A DNA stretch of 64,000 nt from an uncultured Eubacteriales bacterium (GCA_934467415.1 CAKSLQ010000001.1:248001-312000); one strand, 5' to 3'; numbered from the stretch's first letter, positions 28,127 to 37,364 are shown. The notes: generated by a model not told the origin, from the letters alone. Translations and numbers: made by a program.

Positions 28127-28141
28127 AGGCAGGCGTAAACA

Positions 28142-28732
28142 ATGGCAAAGCAGAAACCGAAGGCAAAAGAGGCGGCGGCCAAGCAGTCCGCCGAGGCGAA
28201 CCTTTTTGAATGGGTCGAGATGGTCGTCCTTTCGGCATGCCTCATCCTGCTGATCTTTACCTTTATCGCGCGCCCCGCGCGCGTAGACGGCAACTCCATG
28301 CAGGAGACCCTGCACAACGGCGAGATGCTGCTGATCTCGGGCATCGGCTATGCGCCGAAGCGCGGGGATATTCTCGTGTTTCAGAAGATCAATTCCACAC
28401 ATCCGGACCCGATCGTCAAGCGCGTGATCGCCACCGAGGGCGAGACCGTGGACATTGACTTTGACACCTGGACGGTCACGATCACGGACGCGGCGGGCAA
28501 CGCGCAGATTCTGGACGAAAGCTACCGCAAGCTGGCGACCGACGCGCGCGTGACCGGCGACCTGGAATACCCGGTGAAGGTCGGAGAAGGTCAGCTTTTC
28601 GTGATGGGCGACAACCGCAATCATTCGCTGGACAGCCGCTCCTCGCTGATCGGCCTCGTGGATGAAAACGAAGTGCTCGGCAAGGTGCTCTTCCGCTTCT
28701 TCCCCTTCAACAAGATCGGGACGGTGCGCTGA
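28142..28732 (+). CDS. lepB: Signal peptidase I
   Basis: The 196-residue membrane protease removes signal peptides on the outer face of the membrane. A Lys-rich cytoplasmic N-terminus is followed by one membrane anchor (about residues 25-43). The Ser/Lys dyad is Ser52 in 'GNSMQETL' and Lys93 in 'IVKRVIATEGE'. Box E 'GDNRNHSLDSR' follows. ATG 28142 lies 15 bases after apgM. Its stop codon is followed after one... base-free junction by the RbgA start (TGAATG). Confidence 0.95.
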   Translation: MAKQKPKAKEAAAKQSAEANLFEWVEMVVLSACLILLIFTFIARPARVDGNSMQETLHNGEMLLISGIGYAPKRGDILVFQKINSTHPDPIVKRVIATEGETVDIDFDTWTVTITDAAGNAQILDESYRKLATDARVTGDLEYPVKVGEGQLFVMGDNRNHSLDSRSSLIGLVDENEVLGKVLFRFFPFNKIGTVR

Positions 28733-29626
28733 ATGGGAATCAACTCACAATATCAGATCCAGTGGTTCCCCGGCCACATGGCGAAAACGCGCCGCCTGAT
28801 GCAGGAGAACCTGAAGCTGGTAGACATCGTCATCGAGCTGCGCGATGCACGCATTCCGTACAGCTCCAAAAACCCGGAGATTGAAAAGCTGGTCGGCGAC
28901 AAGCCGCGGCTGATCCTCTTGAACAAAGCGTCACTCGCCGATCCGGCGGTCAGCCGCGCGTGGCTTGCTGTCTTTGCGGATCGCGGCGAGCGCTGTCTGC
29001 TCATCGACTGCGTCACCGGGCAGGGACTGCGCGACATCTACCCCGCCGTGTGCGCGCTGCTCGCCGACAAGCTGGCGCGCTGGGCGGACAAGGGCATGAA
29101 TAAAAAGATCCGCGCGATGATCGTCGGCATTCCCAACGTGGGCAAATCCTCGTTTATCAACCGTATCGCCGGACAAAAAAAGGCCAAGGTGGAGAACCGC
29201 CCCGGCGTCACGCTGAACAAGCAGTGGGTCTCCTCCGACATCGGGCTTGAGCTGCTCGACATGCCGGGCGTGCTCTGGCCGAAGTTTGAGGAGAAGCGCG
29301 TCGGCGAGAATCTTGCACTGACCGGCGCAATCAAGGACAAGATCATGGACACCGAGGAGCTTGCCATGCTCCTCTGCACCCGTCTGCGCACGCTCGCGCC
29401 CGAGGCGTTTGCGGCGCGCTATAAGCTGACCGACGAAGACGGTTTGGCCGACATGGACGCCTACGACCTGTTTGAACTCATCGGCAGGAAGCGCGGCTTT
29501 CTGATGGCGGGCGGCGTGGTCAACCACGAGCGCACCGCCGATATGCTGCTCGGCGAATTCCGCAGTGCGACGATCGGGCAGATTTCTCTGGAGGCACCGA
29601 AAAGCTATGATACACGAACCCGTTAA
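28733..29626 (+). CDS. rbgA: Ribosome biogenesis GTPase RbgA (YlqF)
   Basis: The 297-residue circularly permuted GTPase needed for late 50S assembly has its motifs in the order G4-G1-G3. The N-terminal 'QWFPGHMAKTRR' is characteristic. G4 reads 'LLNKASLAD', G1 'GIPNVGKSSFIN' and G3 'DMPGVLWPK'. The fourth G4 residue, normally Asp (NKxD) and used to select guanine, is Ser here. The C-terminal RNA-binding region is present. It starts directly after the lepB stop (TGAATG) and overlaps rnhB by 20 bases. Confidence 0.93.
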   Translation: MGINSQYQIQWFPGHMAKTRRLMQENLKLVDIVIELRDARIPYSSKNPEIEKLVGDKPRLILLNKASLADPAVSRAWLAVFADRGERCLLIDCVTGQGLRDIYPAVCALLADKLARWADKGMNKKIRAMIVGIPNVGKSSFINRIAGQKKAKVENRPGVTLNKQWVSSDIGLELLDMPGVLWPKFEEKRVGENLALTGAIKDKIMDTEELAMLLCTRLRTLAPEAFAARYKLTDEDGLADMDAYDLFELIGRKRGFLMAGGVVNHERTADMLLGEFRSATIGQISLEAPKSYDTRTR

Positions 29627-30239
29627 GCTGACCTACGACTACGAGATCGAATACGGCAAGCGCGGCTGCACGTCAATCTGCGGCGTGGACGAGGCCGGAC
29701 GCGGGCCGCTTGCCGGCCCCGTGGTCGCCGCCGCGTGCATCCTGCCGGTCGGCTGCGAGATCGAAGGGCTGAACGACTCCAAAAAGCTCACCGAAAAGAA
29801 ACGCGAGGCACTCTACGACATCATCTGCGAGAGAGCCGTCTCCTATGCGATCGCCGAGGCCTCGCCCGAGGAGATCGACCGCCTCAACATCCTGAACGCC
29901 ACGATGCTCGCGATGGCACGCGCCATCGAGCGGCTGCCCGTCCGTGCCGATTTTGCGCTGGTGGACGGCAACTGCGTGCGCAATTTTCCGATTCCCGCCG
30001 TGACCATTGTCAAGGGCGACGCAAAGTCGCCGTCCATCGCGGCGGCGTCCATCCTCGCCAAGGTCACGCGTGACCGCCTCTGCCTGGAGATGGACGCGAT
30101 GTATCCGGAATATGACTTCAAAAAGCACAAGGGCTATCCGACCAAGGAGCACCGCGAGCTGGTGATGAAATATGGCCCGTGTCCGCTGCACCGCCGCAGT
30201 TTTCTCAAATTCATGGAGGAAGAACACGGCGATGTTTGA
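29607..30239 (+). CDS. rnhB: Ribonuclease HII
   Basis: The 210-residue enzyme removes RNA from RNA-DNA hybrids. It shows 'GVDEAGRGPLAGPVVAAA' (catalytic Asp-Glu pair), 'LNDSKKLTEKKRE', 'VDGN' and 'KGDAKSPSIAAASILAKVTRD' (given as landmark; key residues are the KGD..S.AAASI pattern). The usual C-terminal 'HR..F' is present as 'LHRRSF'. I chose ATG 29607, with GGAGG upstream and overlapping rbgA; an earlier in-frame start would overlap more deeply without similarity. Confidence 0.95.
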   Translation: MIHEPVKLTYDYEIEYGKRGCTSICGVDEAGRGPLAGPVVAAACILPVGCEIEGLNDSKKLTEKKREALYDIICERAVSYAIAEASPEEIDRLNILNATMLAMARAIERLPVRADFALVDGNCVRNFPIPAVTIVKGDAKSPSIAAASILAKVTRDRLCLEMDAMYPEYDFKKHKGYPTKEHRELVMKYGPCPLHRRSFLKFMEEEHGDV

Positions 30240-30612
30240 GCGGCTCACGACAAAACGGATCGGCGACCGCGGCGAAGCCATCGCCGCGCACTATCTGCGG
30301 GCGCACGGCTACAAAATCGCCGCAAGGAATTTTCACTCGGCACACGGCGAGATCGACATCGTGGCCGAAAACGCCGACACGCTTGTCTTTGTCGAGGTCA
30401 AGGCGCGTCGGAACAACGCAGACTATTTCGACGCATACGGGCTGCCCTGCGAAGCGGTCAACGCCGACAAGCGGCAGCATATTCTGTATACGGCGCGCAT
30501 CTTTCTCGAAAAGCATCCGTCGGAAAAATACATCCGCTTTGACGTCATCGAGGTCTATCTCGACCGGGATGCGCGCGTCAACCACATCGAAGGCGCTTTT
30601 GAAGCGCGGTAA
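30232..30612 (+). CDS. YraN/UPF0102 family endonuclease-like protein
   Basis: The 126-residue protein has the UPF0102 layout: 'IGDRGEAIAAHYL' (first Glu), then 'HGEIDIVAEN' with the nuclease Glu/Asp, and 'LVFVEVKARRN' (E-x-K), which together form a restriction-endonuclease-like fold. Its biological role is unsettled; it is usually next to rnhB, as here. ATG 30232 overlaps the rnhB stop by 8 bases and has GGAGGAA upstream. Confidence 0.9.
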   Translation: MFERLTTKRIGDRGEAIAAHYLRAHGYKIAARNFHSAHGEIDIVAENADTLVFVEVKARRNNADYFDAYGLPCEAVNADKRQHILYTARIFLEKHPSEKYIRFDVIEVYLDRDARVNHIEGAFEAR

Positions 30613-30623
30613 GGAGCAAGCCC

Positions 30624-31568
30624 TTGGATTACAAGCTGATTGACCTGCACTGCGACACCGCATACCGCATGTACAAGGAAAAGAAGCCGCTGCGGTCAAA
30701 CGATCTGCACATCGCCCTTGACAAGGCCTCCGGCTTTAAGAAGTACGTGCAGGTTGCCGCCGTCTGGAGCGACAATACGCGCTCCGACGAAGAAGCCTAT
30801 TCGGACTTCTGGCGGATCCTCAACAATTTCAAAATGGAGATCGAAGCCAACCGGCAAAGCGCGGTGCTCTGCCGTTCCTTTGACGATCTCACGCAGGTGC
30901 CGGACGGTGCAGCGGCGTTTTTCCTCGCCGTGGAGGACGCGCGGCTGGTGTCCGGCAACGTGGAGCGGATGCACGAGCTGTACGACGCCGGCGTTCGCAT
31001 CATCTCGCTGAACTGGCAGGGCGAAAACGCGCTTGGCGGCGGCTATGACACCAATTCCCCGCTGACGCATCTCGGCAGGACGGTGGCCGCCATGGCGCTC
31101 GACCTCGGCATGGTGCTGGACGTTTCGCACTCGTCGGTGCGGGTCGCGGACGAAATCGCCGACATGGCTGCGGCTCTCCGCCGCCCATTCATCGCCACGC
31201 ACTCGGCCTCAATCTCGATCGCCAAGCACCCGCGCAATCTGACCGATGAGCAGTTCATGCGCATCAGCGCGTCGGGCGGCGTCGTCGGCATTCCGCTGGT
31301 CGGCCCGCATCTCTGCGATGTGTCCACCCGCCGTGCCGCAATCGCCGACGTCATCAATCATATCGAATATTTCCTGGGTCTGGACGGTCAGCACACCGTC
31401 TGCCTCGGCTGTGACTTTGACGGCACGGATGCCCTGCCCGTCGAGATCGACAGCATCGCGACGCTGTACCGGCTGGCGGACGCCATGTCGGCGCGCAATT
31501 TCAGCGACGAGCTGATCGGCGCGATCTTTTATCAGAATGCATACAATTTCTTAAAAAGAATGTTTTAA
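30624..31568 (+). CDS. Membrane-dipeptidase family (M19) metallopeptidase
   Basis: The 314-residue protein belongs to the renal dipeptidase family, which cleaves dipeptides with a binuclear zinc site. Metal ligands are visible in 'LIDLHCDTAYR' (His-x-Asp), 'AVEDARL' (bridging Glu) and the His residues of 'DVSHSS' and 'ATHSASI'. 'GCDFDGTD' near residue 260 completes the barrel. No signal peptide is seen, so it should be cytoplasmic. The start is TTG 30624 with AAGGAG at 30612-30617, since no ATG fits the family N-terminus. Confidence 0.88.
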   Translation: MDYKLIDLHCDTAYRMYKEKKPLRSNDLHIALDKASGFKKYVQVAAVWSDNTRSDEEAYSDFWRILNNFKMEIEANRQSAVLCRSFDDLTQVPDGAAAFFLAVEDARLVSGNVERMHELYDAGVRIISLNWQGENALGGGYDTNSPLTHLGRTVAAMALDLGMVLDVSHSSVRVADEIADMAAALRRPFIATHSASISIAKHPRNLTDEQFMRISASGGVVGIPLVGPHLCDVSTRRAAIADVINHIEYFLGLDGQHTVCLGCDFDGTDALPVEIDSIATLYRLADAMSARNFSDELIGAIFYQNAYNFLKRMF

Positions 31569-31583
31569 CCGGGAGAAAAAGCC

Positions 31584-33068
31584 ATGAAGTACGCAAGCAC
31601 ACGCAGCATCGACCACGTAAAGACCGTTTCGGCGGCACAGGCTATCAAGCAGGGCCTTGCCGAGGACGGCGGTCTCTTTATGCCGCAGGAGATCCCCGCA
31701 CTCACGATGCCGGAGATCCTCGCGCTGAAAGACAAAACCTACATTGACAGAGCCGTCTATGTGCTCTCAAAATTCCTCACGGACTACACCGAGGAAGAGC
31801 TTCGCCGCGACTGCGAAGCCGCCTACGGCGAGACGAAGTTCCCCGGCGGCGCCGCACCGCTCGTCAAAGTGGACGACCGCATTTATTCCCTTGAGCTCTG
31901 GCACGGGCCGACCTGCGCCTTCAAGGACATGGCGCTGCAGCTGATGCCCCGTCTGCTCTGCCGTGCGCTTGACAAGACGGGCGAAAAGCGCGATGCCATG
32001 ATCCTCGTTGCCACCTCGGGCGATACCGGCAAAGCGGCGCTTGAGGGCTACTGCGATGTGGATCGCATCAGGATCAAGGTCTTCTACCCCGTGGACGGCG
32101 TCAGCCGTGTACAGAAGCTGCAAATGGCAACGCAGACCGGCGCAAACGTCGATGTCTGTGCCATCCGCGGCAACTTCGACGACGCGCAGACCGGCGTGAA
32201 GAAGATTTTTGCAGACGCATCCATCGCCAAGGAACTGGACGAAAAGGGCGTGTTCCTGTCCAGCGCCAACTCGATCAACTGGGGCAGACTGGCGCCGCAG
32301 ATTGTCTACTATGTCTCGGCTTACTGTGATCTTCTGTCGCAGAGTGCGATCAACCCCGGCGACGAGATCGACGTCTGCGTGCCGACCGGCAACTTCGGCA
32401 ACATTTTTGCCGCCTACATCGCAAAGCGGATGGGGCTGCCGATCTGCCGTCTTGTCTGCGCCTCCAACCGCAACAACATCCTGACCGACTTTCTCCGCAC
32501 CGGCACCTACGACCGCAACCGCCGTTTCTACACAACGATGTCCCCCTCGATGGACATTCTGATCTCGAGCAACCTCGAGCGGCTGCTCTACACCGTCGGC
32601 GGCGCGGAAAAGACCGCCGCTTGCATGCGCGCGCTCGGCACGGACGGCAAATACACCGTGGACGCCTCCGTCAAGGCAAAGATCGATGAGAGCTTCCTCG
32701 GTTATTTCTGCGATGAAGAACTGACAAAGAGAACCATCCGCGAGACCTTTGACGCGCATCACTATCTCTGCGACACGCACACGGCGGTCGGCCTTGCGGC
32801 GGCGCGCCAGTACATCGCCGAACACGGCGGCACGCGCAAGATCGTGCTCGCCTCGACGGCAAGCCCCTATAAGTTTGCCAACGACGTTTACAGCGCGCTG
32901 ACCGACAAGGTTGCCGATGACGAGCTTGCGGCGCTGTCCGCGCTTGCGGCTTATTCGCACACCGAGATCCCTGCGCCGCTCGCCGGAATCGACAAGCGCC
33001 CCGTGCGCTTTACAAAGACGATCGACGTCTGCGACATGCCCGCGGATGTTCTGTCGTTTGCAAAATAA
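31584..33068 (+). CDS. thrC: Threonine synthase
   Basis: The 494-residue PLP enzyme turns O-phosphohomoserine into threonine. It is of the long ThrC type with an N-terminal extension. The PLP lysine lies in 'GPTCAFKDMALQLMP', the phosphate-binding loop includes 'ATSGDTGKAALEG', and 'PTGNFGNIFAAYIAKRMGLP' (landmark) is conserved. ATG 31584 is preceded by GGGAGAAAA. No homoserine dehydrogenase or kinase is adjacent; the apgM-like gene upstream may supply the kinase step. Confidence 0.95.
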   Translation: MKYASTRSIDHVKTVSAAQAIKQGLAEDGGLFMPQEIPALTMPEILALKDKTYIDRAVYVLSKFLTDYTEEELRRDCEAAYGETKFPGGAAPLVKVDDRIYSLELWHGPTCAFKDMALQLMPRLLCRALDKTGEKRDAMILVATSGDTGKAALEGYCDVDRIRIKVFYPVDGVSRVQKLQMATQTGANVDVCAIRGNFDDAQTGVKKIFADASIAKELDEKGVFLSSANSINWGRLAPQIVYYVSAYCDLLSQSAINPGDEIDVCVPTGNFGNIFAAYIAKRMGLPICRLVCASNRNNILTDFLRTGTYDRNRRFYTTMSPSMDILISSNLERLLYTVGGAEKTAACMRALGTDGKYTVDASVKAKIDESFLGYFCDEELTKRTIRETFDAHHYLCDTHTAVGLAAARQYIAEHGGTRKIVLASTASPYKFANDVYSALTDKVADDELAALSALAAYSHTEIPAPLAGIDKRPVRFTKTIDVCDMPADVLSFAK

Positions 33069-33091
33069 TCTGCAACACATTCGGAGGTAGA

Positions 33092-33826
33092 ATGGCACTT
33101 TATACGATCGCCGACCTGCATCTGTCTCTCGGCGTCGGCAAAGAAAAATCCATGGAGGTCTTCGGCAGACGCTGGCAGGGCTACACGGAAAAGCTGGAAC
33201 GCAACTGGCGCGCGATCATCGAGCCGGAGGATTCCGTGGTGATCCCCGGCGACATCTCCTGGGCGCTCGGGATCGAAGAGGCGCTCGATGACCTTCTGTT
33301 CATCGACGCCCTGCCGGGTACAAAATACATCGGCAAGGGCAATCACGATTTCTGGTGGAGCACGCGCAAAAAGCTGGAGGACTTCTTCGCCGCGCACGGC
33401 ATTTCAAGCATCCGCATCCTGTACAACTGTGCCTACGAGGTCGAGGACTACATCATCTGCGGCACGCGCGGCTGGTTCTATGACGACACGTTGTCCGGCA
33501 TTCCCGACGGGACCGACTTCGACAAGCTAGTCAACCGGGAGGCGCAGCGGCTGAAGCTCAGCCTCGACGCAGCGAAGGCCTTGCAGATGGTGTGCGGCAA
33601 ACCGATCCTGTGCTTTCTGCATTTTCCGCCGGTCTGGAACGACACGCCCTGCGAGCCGTTCATCGCGCTCTTACGGGAATACGGCATTCGCAAATGCTAT
33701 TTCGGACATATCCACGGCGCATATGACGCGCCCCCCTGCTTCGACTACGCGGGCATCAGCTTTGCCATCATCGCGGCAGACTATCTGAACTTTATCCCGC
33801 GCATCATTTTTCCGCCGGAAGTATAG
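33092..33826 (+). CDS. Calcineurin-like metallophosphoesterase
   Basis: The 244-residue protein has the complete metal-binding set: 'IADLHLS' (D-x-H), 'VIPGDISWA' (GD), 'GKGNHDFWW' (GNHD), 'LHFPP' and 'GHIHGAYD' (GHxH). This fits the predicted-phosphohydrolase group found in many Clostridia. The substrate is unknown. ATG 33092 has CGGAGG upstream. It is the last gene before the trigger factor promoter. Confidence 0.9.
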   Translation: MALYTIADLHLSLGVGKEKSMEVFGRRWQGYTEKLERNWRAIIEPEDSVVIPGDISWALGIEEALDDLLFIDALPGTKYIGKGNHDFWWSTRKKLEDFFAAHGISSIRILYNCAYEVEDYIICGTRGWFYDDTLSGIPDGTDFDKLVNREAQRLKLSLDAAKALQMVCGKPILCFLHFPPVWNDTPCEPFIALLREYGIRKCYFGHIHGAYDAPPCFDYAGISFAIIAADYLNFIPRIIFPPEV

Positions 33827-33874
33827 AAAAAGCATGAAAAGCACTCCTTTTCGGCCTATAATTTGAAAAATCTC

Positions 33875-33903
33875 TTGACTTTATTCTTTATAGGAAGTAA
33901 AAT
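33875..33903 (+). promoter_or_regulatory. Trigger factor promoter
   Basis: TTGACT (33875-33880), a 17-base spacer and TAAAAT (33898-33903). No CIRCE element (TTAGCACTC-N9-GAGTGCTAA) or CtsR heptad repeat is visible nearby. Confidence 0.75.
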
Positions 33904-33945
33904 AAGGGGTGGCACGATTTACAAGAGTATTTGGAGGACACGCAA

Positions 33946-35418
33946 ATGAGCTTTAAGAAAGCCGAAAAGAAAGAAACCAATACCTATGTGATTGAGTTTC
34001 AGATCGAGAAGGCGGATTTTGATGCCGCAAACGACCGTGCATTCCGCAAGAATGCGAAAAACATCTCCATCCCCGGTTTCAGAAAGGGCAAAGCACCCAG
34101 ACATCTGATCGAGAAGATGTACGGCACGGGCGTTTTCTATGAAGAGGCGATCAACGACTGTCTGCCTGCGGCTTATGAAGAAGCAGCCAAGGCTTCCGGG
34201 CTCGACATCATCGGTCAGCCTGAATTTGATATCACCACCATCGACGAAAACGGCGTTGCCATGACCGCCAAGGTCACGACCAAGCCGGAGGTCAAGATTG
34301 AGAACTACAAGGGCATCAAGGTCACGAAGGACGTCAAGAGCGTCACCGCGGCCGATGTCAAGGCCGAGATCGAGAACGTTCGTCACCGCAATAGCCGCGA
34401 GGTGGAAGTCACCGACCGCGCTGCGAAGAAGGACGACATCGCCAACATCGACTTTGACGGCTATGTCGACGGCAAGCCCTTTGACGGCGGCAAGGCCGAG
34501 GGGCACACGCTGAAGCTCGGCTCCGGTGCATTCATCCCCGGCTTCGAGGATCAGATCATCGGCAAGAAGGTCGGCGAAGAATTTGACGTCGATGTCACCT
34601 TCCCTGCCGACTACCATGCGACCGAGCTTGCCGGCAAGCCCGCCGTATTCAAATGCAAGCTGAACAGCCTCAAGGTCGAGGAGCTTCCCGCGCTGGACGA
34701 CGAATTTGCAAAGGACGTTTCCGAATTTGACACGCTGGATGAATATAAGGCAGACGTTAAGGCAAAACTTGCCGAGAGAAACGAAAAGGCTGCCGACGCC
34801 GAGGTTGACGAACAGCTGACCGATGCACTGATCGGCCTTGTCGAGGCCGAGATTCCCGAGGTCATGTACACCGCCGAGACCGAGAACTTTGTCCGCGACT
34901 ATGACAACCGTCTCCGTATGCAGGGCCTTGATCTGTCTACCTACTTCAAGTATACGGGGCAGAATCTGGATGCGCTGCGTCAGCAGATGCGTCCGCAGGC
35001 CGAGAAGCAGGTCAAGATGCGCCTTGCGCTCGAGACCATCGCAAAGACGGAGAACCTCACCGCAACCGATGCAGAGCTGGAGGAAGAATACAAGCGCATT
35101 GCAGACGGCTACGGCGTAGAGCTTGACAAGGTCAAGGAAGCCATCGCTTCCGAGGACATCGCCGCCGACGTTGTTGTCAAGAAGGCGTTTGACCTCGTGA
35201 AGGATGCTGCCGTTGTTGCCAAGAAGGCTGCCAAGAAGGCTGCTGCGGCCGACAAGGCGGATGCAGAAGTCGCCGAGGAAAAGCCCGCCGCAAAGAAAAC
35301 GACGGCAAAGAAGACCACCACCACCAAGAAGGCTGCCGAGAAGGCGGACGAGGAAAAGCCCGCCGCAAAGAAAGCCCCTGCAAAGAAGACCGCAAAGAAA
35401 GCGGAAGAAAGCAAGTAA
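33946..35418 (+). CDS. tig: Trigger factor with Lys/Ala-rich C-terminal tail
   Basis: The 490-residue ribosome-associated chaperone and peptidyl-prolyl isomerase contains the ribosome-binding signature 'ISIPGFRKGKAPR' (about residues 40-52), a PPIase domain ('GAFIPGFEDQIIG') and the helical C-terminal arms. Canonical factors end near 430 residues; here the last ~65 residues are a low-complexity tail of Lys, Ala, Thr and Glu with repeats such as 'EEKPAAKK', like histone H1 or ribosome-associated tails. ATG 33946 has GGAGG upstream. tig-clpP-clpX is the classic order. Confidence 0.95.
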   Translation: MSFKKAEKKETNTYVIEFQIEKADFDAANDRAFRKNAKNISIPGFRKGKAPRHLIEKMYGTGVFYEEAINDCLPAAYEEAAKASGLDIIGQPEFDITTIDENGVAMTAKVTTKPEVKIENYKGIKVTKDVKSVTAADVKAEIENVRHRNSREVEVTDRAAKKDDIANIDFDGYVDGKPFDGGKAEGHTLKLGSGAFIPGFEDQIIGKKVGEEFDVDVTFPADYHATELAGKPAVFKCKLNSLKVEELPALDDEFAKDVSEFDTLDEYKADVKAKLAERNEKAADAEVDEQLTDALIGLVEAEIPEVMYTAETENFVRDYDNRLRMQGLDLSTYFKYTGQNLDALRQQMRPQAEKQVKMRLALETIAKTENLTATDAELEEEYKRIADGYGVELDKVKEAIASEDIAADVVVKKAFDLVKDAAVVAKKAAKKAAAADKADAEVAEEKPAAKKTTAKKTTTTKKAAEKADEEKPAAKKAPAKKTAKKAEESK

Positions 35419-35433
35419 GCAATTCAATATCAT

Positions 35434-35461
35434 TTCGGCGGGTACATCGTTACCCGCCGAA
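35434..35461 (+). repeat. Strong hairpin between tig and clpP
   Basis: TTCGGCGGGTA and TACCCGCCGAA form an 11-bp perfect stem with a six-base loop but no T-run follows. It may be an RNA-processing or stability element rather than a terminator. Confidence 0.7.
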
Positions 35462-35490
35462 GTACTCTATAGCGAAAGTGAGGAGAATTT

Positions 35491-36075
35491 ATGGCACTGG
35501 TACCAATGGTCATTGAACAGACCAACCGCGGCGAGCGTTCCTTTGATATTTACTCTCGCCTTTTGAATGACCGCATCATCATGCTGACCGACGAGGTCAA
35601 TGATACCACCGCATCGCTGGTCGTTGCGCAGATGCTCTATCTGGAGGCGCAGGACCCCGACAAGGACATTTCGCTGTACATCAACAGCCCCGGCGGCTCG
35701 GTTTCCGCAGGGTTTGCCATCTACGACACGATGAACTTCATCAAGTGCGATGTCTCTACCATCTGCATGGGCATGGCCGCGTCGATGGGTGCGTTTCTGC
35801 TCTCCGCCGGCGCAAAGGGCAAGCGCCTCGCGCTGCCCAACAGCGAGATCATGATTCATCAGCCGCTCGGCGGCGCACAGGGTCAGGCCAGCGACGTCAA
35901 GATCCATGCCGACCACATTCTGAAGACGCGCGCTAAGCTCAACGAGATCCTGGCTGCCAGTACCGGCAAGCCGCTGGAGGTCATCGAGCGCGACACCGAC
36001 CGCGACAACTTCATGAGTGCCGCAGAGGCAGCCGCCTACGGGCTGATCGACAAGGTCATCGAGAAACACGCATAA
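35491..36075 (+). CDS. clpP: ATP-dependent Clp protease proteolytic subunit
   Basis: The 194-residue serine protease forms the barrel that degrades substrates unfolded by ClpX. The triad is Ser98 ('MAASMGAFLL'), His123 ('EIMIHQPLGG') and Asp172 ('ERDTDRDNFM'). Length and motifs are canonical. GAGGAG precedes ATG 35491. The clpX gene follows 18 bases later. Confidence 0.97.
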   Translation: MALVPMVIEQTNRGERSFDIYSRLLNDRIIMLTDEVNDTTASLVVAQMLYLEAQDPDKDISLYINSPGGSVSAGFAIYDTMNFIKCDVSTICMGMAASMGAFLLSAGAKGKRLALPNSEIMIHQPLGGAQGQASDVKIHADHILKTRAKLNEILAASTGKPLEVIERDTDRDNFMSAAEAAAYGLIDKVIEKHA

Positions 36076-36093
36076 TTTTTACCGAGGATTACA

Positions 36094-37359
36094 ATGCCGA
36101 CAAACAACAAAAGCAAGAAACTCTGCTGCTCGTTCTGCGGCAGAAGCGAGACCGAGGTCGAGCTGCTGATCCCCGCCGCGCTCGGCGGCGCGGCGATTTG
36201 CGGCGACTGCGTGATGACCTGCGCCAACTTCATCGAAGAAATAAACCCGGAGGAGGTTCCGGCAGCGCGTGGCAAGGCCGACGGCAAGCCGGAGCTGTCG
36301 ATTGACACGCTGCCGAAGCCTGCCGAGATCAAAGCCGTGCTGGATCAGTATGTGATCGGACAGGATGACGCCAAGCGTGTGCTTTCAGTCGCAGTCTACA
36401 ACCACTACAAGCGCCTGATCTCGGGCGAAAAGAAGACCGACGACGTCGAGATTCAGAAAAGTAACGTGCTGCTGCTCGGCCCGACCGGCGTGGGCAAGAC
36501 TTTCCTGGCGCAGACGCTGGCAAAGGCGCTCAAAGTTCCCTTTGCCATCGCGGACGCAACCACGCTGACCGAAGCAGGCTATGTTGGCGAGGATGTCGAA
36601 AACATCCTACTCCGTCTGATTCAGGCGGCGGATTACAACGTGGAACGCGCCGAACAAGGCATCATCTACATCGACGAGATCGACAAGATTTCCCGCCGCG
36701 GCGAAAACCGCTCGATCACGCGCGACGTTTCGGGCGAGGGTGTGCAGCAGGCGCTGCTGAAGATTCTCGAAGGCACGGTTGCCAACGTTCCCCCGCAGGG
36801 CGGACGCAAGCACCCGAATCAGGACTTTATCCAGATTCACACCGAAAATATTCTGTTCATCTGCGGCGGCGCATTTGACGGCCTCGCCGAGATCATTGAG
36901 AAGCGGCAGGGCAGCCAGACCATCGGCTTCGGCGGCGAAATCAAGACGAAGAAGGAAAAGACGGCGGCCGGCATTTACCGCGACGTCAATTCGCACGATA
37001 TCGTCAAATACGGCCTGATTCCCGAGCTGGTGGGCAGACTGCCGATCATCACGGCGCTGGACAATCTCGACGAAGCAGCGCTCGTCCGTATTTTGCGCGA
37101 GCCGAAGAATGCGATCATCAAGCAGTATGCCAAGCTGCTCGCGCTGGACGGCGTTGAGCTGGAGTTTGCGGACGGCGCTTGTGAGGCCATCGCCAAGCTC
37201 GCCATTGCGCGCAATATCGGCGCACGCGGACTTCGCTCCATCATGGAGGAGTTTATGCTCCCCGTGATGTACGATGTCCCCTCCGAAAAGGGCGTAAAGA
37301 AAGTTATCATCACAAAAGAGCTTGTCGAAAAGCACGGTAAGGCGCAATATGTTTCTTAA
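36094..37359 (+). CDS. clpX: ATP-dependent Clp protease ATP-binding subunit ClpX
   Basis: The 421-residue AAA+ unfoldase has an N-terminal four-cysteine zinc-binding domain ('CCSFCGRSE...ICGDCVMTC'), Walker A 'GPTGVGKTFLAQ', Walker B 'IIYIDEIDKI' and the pore and ClpP-docking 'IGFGG' loop ('TIGFGGEI'). It feeds proteins to ClpP. The start ATG 36094 has a weak GAGG. A long imperfect inverted repeat follows the stop. Confidence 0.97.
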   Translation: MPTNNKSKKLCCSFCGRSETEVELLIPAALGGAAICGDCVMTCANFIEEINPEEVPAARGKADGKPELSIDTLPKPAEIKAVLDQYVIGQDDAKRVLSVAVYNHYKRLISGEKKTDDVEIQKSNVLLLGPTGVGKTFLAQTLAKALKVPFAIADATTLTEAGYVGEDVENILLRLIQAADYNVERAEQGIIYIDEIDKISRRGENRSITRDVSGEGVQQALLKILEGTVANVPPQGGRKHPNQDFIQIHTENILFICGGAFDGLAEIIEKRQGSQTIGFGGEIKTKKEKTAAGIYRDVNSHDIVKYGLIPELVGRLPIITALDNLDEAALVRILREPKNAIIKQYAKLLALDGVELEFADGACEAIAKLAIARNIGARGLRSIMEEFMLPVMYDVPSEKGVKKVIITKELVEKHGKAQYVS

Positions 37360-37364
37360 AAAAG

